From positions 1 to 64,000 of the IMG/VR virus record IMGVR_UViG_3300003322_000872: a stretch of DNA of 64,000 nt. One strand, 5' to 3'. Origin of the DNA: a virus. Below the pieces are notes generated by a model, which was not told the origin of the DNA, made no database searches, and saw nothing but the letters and a program-made list of their open reading frames with translations. This document shows, piece after piece, positions 26,986 through 34,097 of this stretch. Every line of letters begins with the position of its first letter. Position 1 is the first letter of the stretch. Position numbers and translations under genes: made by a program.

Positions 26986-27071
26986 TGCCAATCACCAGTG
27001 CTTTCGCCATTGTGTAAGTACAGCAGCAAGGATAGCCACCGACTCCGTTCTATGCTATCTTCAATCAACTA

Positions 27072-27102
27072 AAAGAGGATACGAGTATTGGTTATCCTCT
27101 TT
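27072..27102 (+). other. Leader hairpin before the 27121 gene
   Basis: AAAGAGGATA pairs with TATCCTCTTT across an 11-nt loop, 10 bp, ending about 18 nt before the ATG. It sits just upstream of the AAGAGA ribosome site, so it may modulate translation or protect the 5' end. The run of T is too short for a clear terminator. Confidence 0.5.
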
Positions 27103-27120
27103 CAAGAAAGAGAATAACTG

Positions 27121-27528
27121 ATGTTCGACAATCAAACCGAAACAGAACTTACCGAAATCGGATGGTCGCTGGCCAACGTCGGCTACACAGGCCGCACATG
27201 CGATGAGATCATGGCGGCGATACGCTTCCGCCTCGATCATGAGCTCGCAGCCAATCCCGATCTCGACATCACAAATACTGCCCGCGCCTTTATGCTTGGC
27301 ACACTAGCAACTCTAGCGAATGATCCCTTACTAGGGCCGACGCGCGCGGTCGCATCCTTGACAAACGTGGACACACCGCTAAGCGTCCCAACCGGTAAGC
27401 TTCCCCCCGTTCCAGTTATAAATCGCCATCGACGCACAATGACAGAAGCTGATCGAGCGCGGATGCTAGCGGCAGAAGTCAAACGAGCACGCAAGGCCGC
27501 CAAATGGCGGGAACGGGGGGCTCTGTGA
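27121..27528 (+). CDS. Unknown protein
   Basis: A 135-residue protein (MFDNQTETELTEIGWSLANV) with a helical first half and a basic C-terminus (ADRARMLAAEVKRARKAAKW). Its stop overlaps the GTG of the next tiny membrane protein, starting a chain of coupled genes that runs to 28691. No domain recognised. Confidence 0.6.
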   Translation: MFDNQTETELTEIGWSLANVGYTGRTCDEIMAAIRFRLDHELAANPDLDITNTARAFMLGTLATLANDPLLGPTRAVASLTNVDTPLSVPTGKLPPVPVINRHRRTMTEADRARMLAAEVKRARKAAKWRERGAL

Positions 27529-27674
27529 GGCAATCCACCCTCTCTTCCGTTGCGATATCGTTCATCATAATTGCCGTTCTCCACCTCATGCATTGGGTGG
27601 GGTTTGTAGCTGATGTTGATCGAAGCATCATGGTCGCCATCCTGTTCTTTGCTGTATTGGGAGCCAACAGATGA
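27525..27674 (+). CDS. 49-residue membrane protein
   Basis: Read from GTG 27525, which overlaps the preceding stop (GTGA), to a TGA that overlaps the next ATG (ATGA). The product has two hydrophobic segments (VAISFIIIAVLHLMHWVGF and IMVAILFFAVLG) with a short polar turn, so a small inner-membrane hairpin protein is likely. Both overlaps make the reading frame credible despite its size. Function unknown; a holin-like role cannot be judged. Confidence 0.6.
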   Translation: MRQSTLSSVAISFIIIAVLHLMHWVGFVADVDRSIMVAILFFAVLGANR

Positions 27675-27859
27675 CAAAGTTCAAAGACCTGGATAAGGAC
27701 CAACGTGAGCGTTTAACATGCCACAATTGTATCTATAGGTCTGATGACGCCTACGCTGCAGTGTGCCGTCGGTTCCCTCCCATCTGGACTAATGTCGGAG
27801 CACGCTATCCAACATTAGAGAGGAACGTTTGCGGCGAATATGAGGATGAGCAATCATGA
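27671..27859 (+). CDS. Small Cys-rich protein
   Basis: A 62-residue protein with CHNC near residue 17, C near residue 32 and a final C near residue 54, a pattern compatible with zinc binding. Coupled by ATGA at both ends. Unknown function. Confidence 0.6.
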   Translation: MTKFKDLDKDQRERLTCHNCIYRSDDAYAAVCRRFPPIWTNVGARYPTLERNVCGEYEDEQS

Positions 27860-28248
27860 CCGTCTATGTTGACAATGCCATGATCCCCTTCGGCCGGATG
27901 CTGATGTGTCATATGTGGGCGGACTCAGACGTCGAACTTCTGGCTATGGCTCAGAAGATAGGCGTCGCGTCAAAATGGATACAGGGCCACCCCACCCTAT
28001 CCATTGGCAAGCACCGCAAAGCCTCTTGGGTGCACTTCGATGTGTGCAAGGATAAGCAGAAAAAGGCGATCCACTACGGGGCCAAGTTGACGGACGTGTT
28101 TGGACCAGTCGAGCACACCGCTAAGTTGATGCTGGCCAAAGGAAAGATCGAGGGTAACCAGCTCTTGATTGACAATGCGAAAGAGCAGTTGAGGCGAGTA
28201 ACAGATGCTCGTGCTCGAAGACAAACACAAGGAGAATTACAGCTATGA
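27856..28248 (+). CDS. DUF4031-family protein
   Basis: A 130-residue protein that begins MTVYVDNAMIPFGRMLMCHM, the hallmark start of DUF4031 proteins, followed by ADSDVELLAMAQKIGV. The C-terminal half is basic. The family is widespread in phages and bacteria, without a firm function that I know. It overlaps both neighbours by 4 bp. Confidence 0.8.
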   Translation: MTVYVDNAMIPFGRMLMCHMWADSDVELLAMAQKIGVASKWIQGHPTLSIGKHRKASWVHFDVCKDKQKKAIHYGAKLTDVFGPVEHTAKLMLAKGKIEGNQLLIDNAKEQLRRVTDARARRQTQGELQL

Positions 28249-28691
28249 AATCGTATCGGCAACTCGACATCAACGACGGCTCCCAGCCGGATAAAGCCTC
28301 CTGGTCTATCGCTTATCTGATCGACGCACCGTGGGCGCACCCGATCTGGAGCCAATATATTCTTCTCGGCTATCCATTGGATGCGCCGAAGGTTATCCGC
28401 TATCGGGACGACGTCAACCACGAGGTCATGCTATTCGCCCTCGATCCGGAGTATCCGGTAAAGCCGGAACAGCTTCGCGATCAAAAGATCAGCCTCCTGC
28501 AACCGGCCAACTGCGGGTATCAGCTCAATATTCAAAAGGATGATTTCATCATTCTTTTGGATAGGATTATAGAAGACATCGACGCACGGCGGCTATCTCC
28601 CGATACTGACTTCCGATTCATGTGGAATGACATCTTTGTCAGGGAGCATGGTGGCGTGTCATTGCTGAAGAGTGCCTTCGATGCAAAATGA
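28245..28691 (+). CDS. Unknown protein
   Basis: A 148-residue protein (MKSYRQLDINDGSQPDKASW) with alternating polar and aromatic segments (YLIDAPWAHPIWSQYILLGY). No motif recognised. It is coupled to the DUF4031 gene by an ATGA overlap and overlaps the next start by 11 bp. Confidence 0.6.
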   Translation: MKSYRQLDINDGSQPDKASWSIAYLIDAPWAHPIWSQYILLGYPLDAPKVIRYRDDVNHEVMLFALDPEYPVKPEQLRDQKISLLQPANCGYQLNIQKDDFIILLDRIIEDIDARRLSPDTDFRFMWNDIFVREHGGVSLLKSAFDAK

Positions 28692-28890
28692 AATCGCACG
28701 ATTCCACGCCCTTGAGCGCACCTCGCCCAAAGGCGAGCGCTTCATCGGCACATGCTGGCAGTGTGGCCGATCAGGTCTTACGCTGGATGACACATTCAGC
28801 CGTTGCGAAAACATCGCACAACTGACAGAGGGGGAGTCCCTCATCATGGCGATCAAGGGACCAGACAAGGAGAACGACAATGAAAAATAA
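28681..28890 (+). CDS. Small zinc-ribbon-like protein
   Basis: A 69-residue protein from ATG 28681 (MQNEIARFHALERTSPKGER); the GTG at 28672 is the alternative. CWQC near residue 26 and a third Cys in SRCEN suggest a metal-binding knuckle with one ligand possibly being His or absent. It overlaps both neighbours by 11 bp. Confidence 0.5.
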   Translation: MQNEIARFHALERTSPKGERFIGTCWQCGRSGLTLDDTFSRCENIAQLTEGESLIMAIKGPDKENDNEK

Positions 28891-29056
28891 CCAACCCGAA
28901 GTAGTCATGGTCGCTCGCGATTCTACCGTACAACAGCTCGTGGACGACTACGCCTCCGGCAAATTAAGCTATAGCCAACTCGAGGCTGAGTTCTTAAAGC
29001 GCGGCTGGTCTACATTATCGTTGTACGAGAACGTGAGGCATCTGCGCCATGACTGA
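28880..29056 (+). CDS. 58-residue helical protein
   Basis: Starts at ATG 28880 with ribosome site AAGGAG 7 nt upstream and ends at TGA 29054-29056 after the next ATG. The product (MKNNQPEVVMVARDSTVQQL, then DDYASGKLSYSQLEAEFLKR) has a compact helical look similar to short HTH-like phage proteins. Function unknown. Confidence 0.6.
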   Translation: MKNNQPEVVMVARDSTVQQLVDDYASGKLSYSQLEAEFLKRGWSTLSLYENVRHLRHD

Positions 29057-29357
29057 CCATTTCAACGGCCTCACACCCAAGGACGCCGAGCTATTAGCCA
29101 TGCTCTCTGAAGAAGCGGCCGAGATCATACAGATCAAGGAAAAGATCATGCGGCATGGTTTTGATAGTCATCATCCAGCAAAGAGATACGGTCCAAATAA
29201 CCGAATAGAGCTATCAAGGGAAATTGGTGATCTCCTCGGAGTATATGATCGGCTTGTAATGTTGGGGATTATTGATCCGCATGAAGTCGACATATATCGA
29301 GCCTCTAAGATGGATCGCGCCAAGCCCTATCTACACCATCAAGACGATCCGGGGTAG
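29049..29357 (+). CDS. MazG-like nucleotide pyrophosphohydrolase
   Basis: A 102-residue protein with LSEEAAEIIQIKEKIMRHG near residue 20 and RIELSREIGDLLGVYDRL near residue 57, the E-E-x-x-E and E-x-x-D helices that bind Mg in MazG-like all-alpha NTP pyrophosphatases. Likely acts on (d)NTPs or modified nucleotides. Its TAG stop lies within the 5' acceptor stem of the tRNA that follows. Confidence 0.7.
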   Translation: MTDHFNGLTPKDAELLAMLSEEAAEIIQIKEKIMRHGFDSHHPAKRYGPNNRIELSREIGDLLGVYDRLVMLGIIDPHEVDIYRASKMDRAKPYLHHQDDPG

Positions 29358-29437
29358 TAGCTCAATGGTAGAGCACTTGCGTGTAGTGGCCACCCTGGAC
29401 GCAAGGGTTGGAGGTTCGATTCCTCCCTATTCCACCA
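29351..29437 (+). tRNA. tRNA with an oversized (30-nt) anticodon arm; identity not assigned
   Basis: Acceptor GGGGTAG (29351-29357) pairs with CTATTCC, two G-U pairs included, followed by A and encoded CCA. The D-arm is GCTC/GAGC with loop AATGGTA. The T-arm is GGAGG/CCTCC with loop TTCGATT. These are normal. The anticodon arm (29376-29405) has stem CTTGC/GCAAG, extendable to 7 bp CTTGCGT/ACGCAAG, but a loop of 16-20 nt instead of 7, with palindrome GTGGCCAC inside. Either an insertion or intron-like segment or a degenerate tRNA. I cannot name the anticodon. Confidence 0.75.
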
Positions 29438-29453
29438 ATAAAGGATCAACTAA

Positions 29454-29537
29454 ATGCGCACCGCCACGCGTCACCTCATGGGCTGGGCAATTGTTATCAC
29501 AGTTGTCGTAGCTCTCATCTTTCTATTCGGAGTCTAA
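29454..29537 (+). CDS. 27-residue membrane peptide
   Basis: ATG 29454 with AAAGGA about 9 nt upstream, ending at TAA just before the next gene. The product (MRTATRHLMGWAIVITVVVA then LIFLFGV) is a basic N-terminus plus one membrane segment. Short but well placed between tRNA and the Nmad5-like gene. Confidence 0.5.
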   Translation: MRTATRHLMGWAIVITVVVALIFLFGV

Positions 29538-29539
29538 CC

Positions 29540-30031
29540 ATGCGTCTTACCAACGAACTTCGTACCAAGATCATCCGCTCGCTCATCGTCGATACGATGC
29601 AGGCCGAGTACAACCGGATATGCAACGACAGCGCCAAATTTGCCGAGGAAGTGTACAATCTCGAAATCCCGGAATTTATCCGCGATTGTAGGGAGCAGGG
29701 CTGGTTCCCCATAGCCAACAAGATGTACGTCTACAGCCGCGTCGAGCACGACTACCTGCATATGAATGGGGAGTTCATCATCTATCACACGGAGCCAACG
29801 CTTAACCGCGAGCGGATACAATGGCTCAAAGACCCACCGAACGTATCGCGGCAAGTGCCACACAAGCATTACAGCGACTTCCGAGTGTCTTTTAGCGGTG
29901 AACTTGCCGACCGTTATGAGATTATCCGCGATCGGCGAAGAGTCGAGCAAGGTCAACGAGGCTATCCTCAAGGCCAAAACGATCGTCGAGAACTGCACCA
30001 CGACCGAGCGACTGTTGGATGCATGGCCTGA
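29540..30031 (+). CDS. Nmad5-like protein, N-terminal frame (frameshifted)
   Basis: The frame from ATG 29540 (MRLTNELRTKIIRSLIVDTM) resembles the start of Nmad5 (putative nucleotide modification associated domain 5) proteins, which are common in phages. Around base 29930 the frame turns into unlikely protein (RRVEQGQRGYPQGQ), while the family-like C-terminal part continues in the +1 frame to 30131. The gene therefore carries a frameshift: mutation, sequencing indel or programmed +1 shift. Family assignment is moderate. Confidence 0.6.
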   Translation: MRLTNELRTKIIRSLIVDTMQAEYNRICNDSAKFAEEVYNLEIPEFIRDCREQGWFPIANKMYVYSRVEHDYLHMNGEFIIYHTEPTLNRERIQWLKDPPNVSRQVPHKHYSDFRVSFSGELADRYEIIRDRRRVEQGQRGYPQGQNDRRELHHDRATVGCMA

Positions 30032-30131
30032 GATCGAGGCATATATCCCCATCCCCCCGGTCAAATCCCTCCCGATGCTGCCAATCAAGGAAGCGAACGC
30101 AATCTTCGGCCTTCCAAAAGTCGAGGCATGA
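29916..30131 (+). CDS. Nmad5-like protein, C-terminal part in the +1 frame
   Basis: In the +1 frame relative to the 29540 gene, ATG 29916 opens MRLSAIGEESSKVNEAILKA followed by ENCTTTERLLDAWPEIEAYI and PIKEANAIFGLPKVEA. The T-T-E-x-L-L-x-x-WPE segment is the conserved end of Nmad5-like proteins. It may be made as a separate 71-residue protein or as the end of a shifted product. Confidence 0.55.
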   Translation: MRLSAIGEESSKVNEAILKAKTIVENCTTTERLLDAWPEIEAYIPIPPVKSLPMLPIKEANAIFGLPKVEA

Positions 30132-30134
30132 CAC

Positions 30135-30164
30135 TTTACTGCGATAGCAGAATCGATGTATCCT
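30135..30164 (+). promoter_or_regulatory. Promoter of the TTTACA family
   Basis: TTTACT (30135-30140), 18-nt spacer, TATCCT (30159-30164), followed by GAGT. It is the most diverged member of the promoter group seen at 40318, 42836, 46406, 49745 and 63493. Confidence 0.5.
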
Positions 30165-30194
30165 GAGTCTACTTAAAGTCGGAAAGGTAGACTC
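30165..30194 (+). other. Leader hairpin with the ribosome site in its loop
   Basis: GAGTCTAC pairs with GTAGACTC (8 bp) and the 14-nt loop contains GGAAAGG, the ribosome site. The ATG follows immediately after the stem. Translation of the next gene may be gated by this fold. Confidence 0.6.
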
Positions 30195-30488
30195 ATGCCC
30201 TTCAAGCGTTATAATATTGATCCCGATAGTCAGCACGGCCAAGCCGTGTCCCATGGGTTGCGCACCGGTATGCGGGCGATAGAACGGGGGGAGGGGCATG
30301 AATTCGCTGTGGTAGAGGCGATACTCGCCTATGCCGCGATCATGGTTGTGCAAGCTGGTAATATCCAAGAGCAATGGATACAGCTGGCGCGCCGCAATGC
30401 TTATTGGCTGATAGCATCGGTCATTCTCAATGTGGCTTTCGCAACCACAATCTTTATCTTGTTACTCTGGAGGTATATGGGTGTCTGA
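30195..30488 (+). CDS. Membrane-anchored small protein
   Basis: A 97-residue protein (MPFKRYNIDPDSQHGQAVSH) with a C-terminal membrane segment (YWLIASVILNVAFATTIFIL). The N-terminal part would be cytoplasmic. It has its own promoter and leader hairpin. Its stop overlaps the next ATG as TGATG. Function unknown. Confidence 0.62.
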   Translation: MPFKRYNIDPDSQHGQAVSHGLRTGMRAIERGEGHEFAVVEAILAYAAIMVVQAGNIQEQWIQLARRNAYWLIASVILNVAFATTIFILLLWRYMGV

Positions 30489-30673
30489 TGCTAAAACTTA
30501 GGACGTTAGAGCGGACAACGATGGTGGAGTTGCTTGATGCTGTATACAGATATCATGGTTGGAAACGCAACTTTGGAGAGAGCCGAGTTCAACGAGTAAA
30601 AGAGAAATACAAATTGAGCGTTGACTATTCCAAAAATAGATTTATCGCAACACCCAAGAAAGATGTCCAATGA
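30488..30673 (+). CDS. Small basic protein
   Basis: A 61-residue protein from ATG 30488 (MLKLRTLERTTMVELLDAVY), the start chosen because of the TGATG overlap. Basic residues cluster in the middle (YRYHGWKRNFGESRVQRVKE). It overlaps the DUF2786 gene by ATGA. Unknown function. Confidence 0.55.
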   Translation: MLKLRTLERTTMVELLDAVYRYHGWKRNFGESRVQRVKEKYKLSVDYSKNRFIATPKKDVQ

Positions 30674-31656
30674 GCGAAGAATTCACACCGGAACAGTTGA
30701 AGGCCCTCGACAAGATCGAGAAGCTTATGCGGCTTGCGGCCAAGAACACATCGGCCGAGGAAGCTGCTTCCGCCATGGCGCGCGCCCAAGAACTACTTGC
30801 GGCTTATAACTTATCCGAGGAGTCGGTGGGTAAGACTGGCGCAACCGCCGACCAAGCGCGGGAACAGAAGGTTATCAAGGGCGGTTTTTATCAGTTTCAG
30901 CGCGATCTATGGCGCGCGATTGCCGAGCTCAACTTTTGCATGTATTGGACGATAGAACATAAGTTCCCGCGCATGCGGCGTCGCCGGCAAAGCGACGGTT
31001 CGCTCCGCGAGGTATGGTCCAATGGCAAAGAACATCGGCATACAGTCGTCGGTAAGCGGATCAACGTCAAAGCCACCATGTTCATGGCCGAGTACCTCCA
31101 GAGCACGATCGAGCGCCTCGTAAAGGACCGCTATCCGCTTAGTAGCCAGCGCTTTATGAGCGAGGCAATCGCCTTCCGAGAGGGAATCGCAGACGAAGTT
31201 GCATCTCGATTGCGGACCAAGCGGCGCGATAAAATCAAGGAAGAAGAGCGTCGTCGCGAGGAAGAACTTAAGCGGAACGGGGTCTCAACGAGCCAAGCGT
31301 TAACGCTTGGATCACTGGCACAGCAGGAAGCCGATGCCAACGCCGATTTCGTTATGGGCGAAGAGGGCTATAGCGCGCGTAAGCGGGCGGAGCGCGCCGA
31401 ACAGGCACGGCGACAGAAGGAAGCCGAAGAGGCCTATACCCGTTGGGCTGCTGCCAACCCGGAGGAGGCGGCTAAGCTCGAGAAAGAGCAGGCCAAGGCA
31501 CGTAAAGGGCGTAGCCGCAGTTATGGTAGCTATCGCCAGACCGGATCGGACCGTCGCTATAATATGTCCACCTATTGGCAGGGCCGAGATGAGGGCAAGA
31601 ACATCGGCCTTGATCCGCAGACCAAGGAGGCGGCTAAGCCGTTGGCGATTAAATGA
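30670..31656 (+). CDS. DUF2786 domain protein
   Basis: A 328-residue protein. The N-terminal 50 residues (ALDKIEKLMRLAAKNTSAEE then MARAQELLAAYNL) are a DUF2786 domain. The middle resembles the DUF7168-type partner domain (FYQFQRDLWRAIAELNFC). The C-terminal third is highly charged with long Lys/Arg/Glu helices and ends in a Ser/Arg/Tyr-rich tail. The family is common in phages and plasmids; its function is not established to my knowledge. Confidence 0.82.
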   Translation: MSEEFTPEQLKALDKIEKLMRLAAKNTSAEEAASAMARAQELLAAYNLSEESVGKTGATADQAREQKVIKGGFYQFQRDLWRAIAELNFCMYWTIEHKFPRMRRRRQSDGSLREVWSNGKEHRHTVVGKRINVKATMFMAEYLQSTIERLVKDRYPLSSQRFMSEAIAFREGIADEVASRLRTKRRDKIKEEERRREEELKRNGVSTSQALTLGSLAQQEADANADFVMGEEGYSARKRAERAEQARRQKEAEEAYTRWAAANPEEAAKLEKEQAKARKGRSRSYGSYRQTGSDRRYNMSTYWQGRDEGKNIGLDPQTKEAAKPLAIK

Positions 31657-31838
31657 CACTCCAAGAGCACATCGAGAAGATCATCATCCCAACCATCATT
31701 AAAGGCAAGACGGATCACTCTGTAGCGATCCTTACCGCCATGATTGTTGGTGCCTACAAGGCTGGGTATGGTGCACCACACAACCCTAAGCTAGACGATC
31801 GGGTTAGACGGTATCTGGAAGAGGACTGGTGCAAATGA
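31653..31838 (+). CDS. Small unknown protein
   Basis: A 61-residue protein (MTLQEHIEKIIIPTIIKGKT) with a short hydrophobic helix (AILTAMIVGAYKAGYG). Coupled by ATGA at both ends within a run of tiny genes. Confidence 0.55.
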   Translation: MTLQEHIEKIIIPTIIKGKTDHSVAILTAMIVGAYKAGYGAPHNPKLDDRVRRYLEEDWCK

Positions 31839-32056
31839 GCAACCTCCTTCTCATCCTATTCTTTTGGTATCTGTGCGGCCTGGCTGGATCGATGCTGTTT
31901 TATACAGCGCTAAATCGCTGGTGGTATATTAGCACTGGCGAACGACGTCCGTTTTGGTGGATGGACATACCCTTTGCCCTATGGGCGGCATGCAGTGGGC
32001 CGATCGGATTGCTTTTTTGCCTTATCGTCCTATCCAACACCAGACTAGAGCGCTAG
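31835..32056 (+). CDS. Small membrane protein
   Basis: A 73-residue protein from ATG 31835 (MSNLLLILFFWYLCGLAGSM), chosen for the ATGA overlap. Two hydrophobic stretches (N-terminal, and ALWAACSGPIGLLFCLIVL) with an aromatic-rich polar loop indicate a two-pass membrane protein. Function unknown. Confidence 0.6.
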   Translation: MSNLLLILFFWYLCGLAGSMLFYTALNRWWYISTGERRPFWWMDIPFALWAACSGPIGLLFCLIVLSNTRLER

Positions 32057-32076
32057 TCGGCGGCCACTAGCCGACT
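32055..32076 (+). other. Hairpin before the Spo11-like gene
   Basis: AGTCGGC pairs with GCCGACT (7 bp, 8-nt loop). TTATAATG follows directly and could serve as a -10 element. The gene's ribosome site is the AGAGGAACCGG type. Confidence 0.4.
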
Positions 32077-32101
32077 TATAATGTGATCAGAGGAACCGGA
32101 T

Positions 32102-33001
32102 ATGGTTGACAAAGGCACCTACCGCGCATATGGACCCGAGAAGCGACTGGGTAAAGATACTCTCGCTATCATCGATCGATGCAACACAATCATCGAGGAG
32201 TTCGAGTCTCAGGGTTACTCGGTCACTGTCCGACAAATTTATTACCAGATGGTAGCGCGCGGCTATACCGGGGGAGAAAACTCCTTGCGCATGTACAGCC
32301 GTATCCAGTCGGCCCTTAACGAGGGCCGGATGCAAGGTATTGTGTCGTGGACAGCGTTAGAGGACCGGGGCCGTAACTTACGCGGCCTAAATACCTATGA
32401 GACAGTGGCGGACCTCCTAGCATCCGCAAAGGCCGACTATCGCATCGATCTATGGAAAGACCAAGCATGGCGACCCGAGGTTTGGGTGGAGAAGGAAGCG
32501 CTGGTTGGGGTGATCTCGGGCATTTGTAACCGGCTGCGCGTAAACTTCTTCGCGTCGAAAGGCTACAACAGTCAATCCGAGCAATGGCGCGCGGGCCGAC
32601 GCTTCGCCTCCTATATCCAGCGGGGGCAGAGGCCTATCGTATTTCATCTGGGCGACCACGACCCTTCCGGCATCGATATGACGCGCGATAATCAGGAGCG
32701 TCTGAGTCTTTTTGCGGGCACACCGGTTATCGTACAGCGGCTGGCCCTTAACATGGATCAAATCGAGGAGTTCAATCCTCCACCCAATCCGGCTAAATTA
32801 ACTGACAGTCGGGCCGCAGGCTACACCGCCATGTTCGGCGACGAGTCCTGGGAATTGGACGCGTTATCCCCCCGCTACATCGAGTCGATAATCGAGAGCG
32901 CTATCCTCAAGATACGCGATCCCGATATCTGGCAACAATCATTAGAAGAAGAGAATGCCGATCTTGAGCGATTAGACCTCATCCTGGAGGATTTGAAATG
33001 A
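32102..33001 (+). CDS. Spo11 / topoisomerase VI A-like protein (Mini-A type)
   Basis: A 299-residue protein. Near residue 43 it has SVTVRQIYYQMVARG, which matches the 5Y-CAP motif T-x-R-x-(I/L)-Y-Y of Topo VI A and Spo11, whose second Tyr attacks DNA. Near residue 125 EVWVEKEALVGVI and near residue 183 FHLGDHDPSGIDM resemble the Toprim Glu and DxD motifs. The length fits the short single-subunit Mini-A class reported in mobile elements. No Topo VI B-like ATPase gene is seen here. It would make or shape DNA breaks; activity is inference. Confidence 0.7.
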   Translation: MVDKGTYRAYGPEKRLGKDTLAIIDRCNTIIEEFESQGYSVTVRQIYYQMVARGYTGGENSLRMYSRIQSALNEGRMQGIVSWTALEDRGRNLRGLNTYETVADLLASAKADYRIDLWKDQAWRPEVWVEKEALVGVISGICNRLRVNFFASKGYNSQSEQWRAGRRFASYIQRGQRPIVFHLGDHDPSGIDMTRDNQERLSLFAGTPVIVQRLALNMDQIEEFNPPPNPAKLTDSRAAGYTAMFGDESWELDALSPRYIESIIESAILKIRDPDIWQQSLEEENADLERLDLILEDLK

Positions 33002-33117
33002 GCTGGGTAGATGATCTGGCTCTTGGGTGTATATTTATCTTGCCAGGGGCTCTCGGTATTGTAGCGTTGATTTTGGCAACAAGGAGAATCCGAAACAATG
33101 GGCGAGAAAATGATTAA
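32998..33117 (+). CDS. 39-residue membrane protein
   Basis: ATG 32998 overlaps the Spo11-like stop (ATGA). The product (MSWVDDLALGCIFILPGALG then IVALILATRRIRNN) has one membrane helix followed by a basic tail. Function unknown. Confidence 0.55.
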   Translation: MSWVDDLALGCIFILPGALGIVALILATRRIRNNGREND

Positions 33118-33412
33118 ACAATTTCTCACCTGTGAAGGCCGATGGTGTGACTTTCGAGGTTGGAACTGGAATGCTGTGCCAAACGATGAACGGAGATATC
33201 GAAGGATGACTAGCAATGACAGACCCTATTACATGTGCGACCTCGCTCGAGGAACAATACGTACAACAGCTTGGATTGATGCCTCCGGCGCTCGCATCGG
33301 TGCCACTGTCCGCATGGAAGACGGTGATCTTTGGATGGTTGTACAAGTCAGCGATATAGCGCGGCCGAAATCCGAGATCGATAGCCGCAGTTCTTTCGGA
33401 TCACTAGCATGA
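33098..33412 (+). CDS. Unknown protein
   Basis: A 104-residue protein (MGEKMIKQFLTCEGRWCDFR) with an AAGGAGA ribosome site 10 nt before the ATG, overlapping the preceding gene by 20 bp. The C-terminal half has beta-like segments (GATVRMEDGDLWMVVQVSDI). No domain recognised. Confidence 0.55.
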   Translation: MGEKMIKQFLTCEGRWCDFRGWNWNAVPNDERRYRRMTSNDRPYYMCDLARGTIRTTAWIDASGARIGATVRMEDGDLWMVVQVSDIARPKSEIDSRSSFGSLA

Positions 33413-33732
33413 CACAGTTCCAATTCTGGCTATTCGTAGCGGCTGTATTTTTCCTTGGGTTCGTATGCGGCGTTTCCATCACACACGCCCACGACGCCCC
33501 CACTGGTTGGCACTACGATCTACAGTGTTGCAGCGGGATCGACTGTGCTCCGATCGCGGCTAGCCGAGTAAAGGAAGGCCCCACCGGCTATACAATGCCG
33601 AACGGGGAGGTCGTCCTTTATGGTGACCGCCGCATCCATGAAAGCAAGGATGGCAGTTATCATTGGTGTACTCCCGGCGGCAACCAAGCCGGGTACACGA
33701 TCTGCCTCTATGTTCCGTTTAGGGGATACTGA
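33409..33732 (+). CDS. Secreted or periplasmic Cys-containing protein
   Basis: A 107-residue protein with an N-terminal signal or anchor segment (FWLFVAAVFFLGFVCGVSI) ending near THAHDAPTG. The mature part has YDLQCCSGIDCAPI and later HWCTPGG and TICLYVP, several Cys that could form disulfides in the periplasm. Proteins of this look occur in alphaproteobacteria and their phages. Function unknown; superinfection exclusion would be a guess. Confidence 0.62.
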   Translation: MTQFQFWLFVAAVFFLGFVCGVSITHAHDAPTGWHYDLQCCSGIDCAPIAASRVKEGPTGYTMPNGEVVLYGDRRIHESKDGSYHWCTPGGNQAGYTICLYVPFRGY

Positions 33733-34097
33733 TGTCAATAGTCATGTGGTTTGTCAAAGACTTCGCCGATGGCTGGATAGCCTTTGATAATGAGGAAGAA
33801 GCCCGCCACGAAGTTGCCCAAACCGGAGCGATCATGCTCGTCGGATACCGACCAAAGGAGAGTACTATGATCAAGCCAGAAATCGAACAAGCATTCCTCG
33901 ACATGGTCGAGTCCCATGGTGCGGATCGCGTCGGATTGGGAATGAAGCAGCTAACGACCCGACGAGCCTATGCGGAAACCACTGTCCTGGTAAAGCAGAC
34001 AGAGCGTCTTTTAGAGGCGCTCATAGAAGCCGGATTCGGCGAGCTTACACTCACCGAGCTCTATAATGAAATCGCAGGTGAGGCACATAGGCGATGA
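33732..34097 (+). CDS. Unknown protein with a strong internal start
   Basis: A 121-residue frame that starts at the TGATG overlap (MSIVMWFVKDFADGWIAFDN). An internal ATG at 33867 (MIKPEIEQAFLDMVESHG) has a better ribosome site (AAAGGAGAG, 5-6 nt), so either two products or only the shorter 76-residue one may be made. The second half is helical. No domain recognised. Confidence 0.5.
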   Translation: MSIVMWFVKDFADGWIAFDNEEEARHEVAQTGAIMLVGYRPKESTMIKPEIEQAFLDMVESHGADRVGLGMKQLTTRRAYAETTVLVKQTERLLEALIEAGFGELTLTELYNEIAGEAHRR

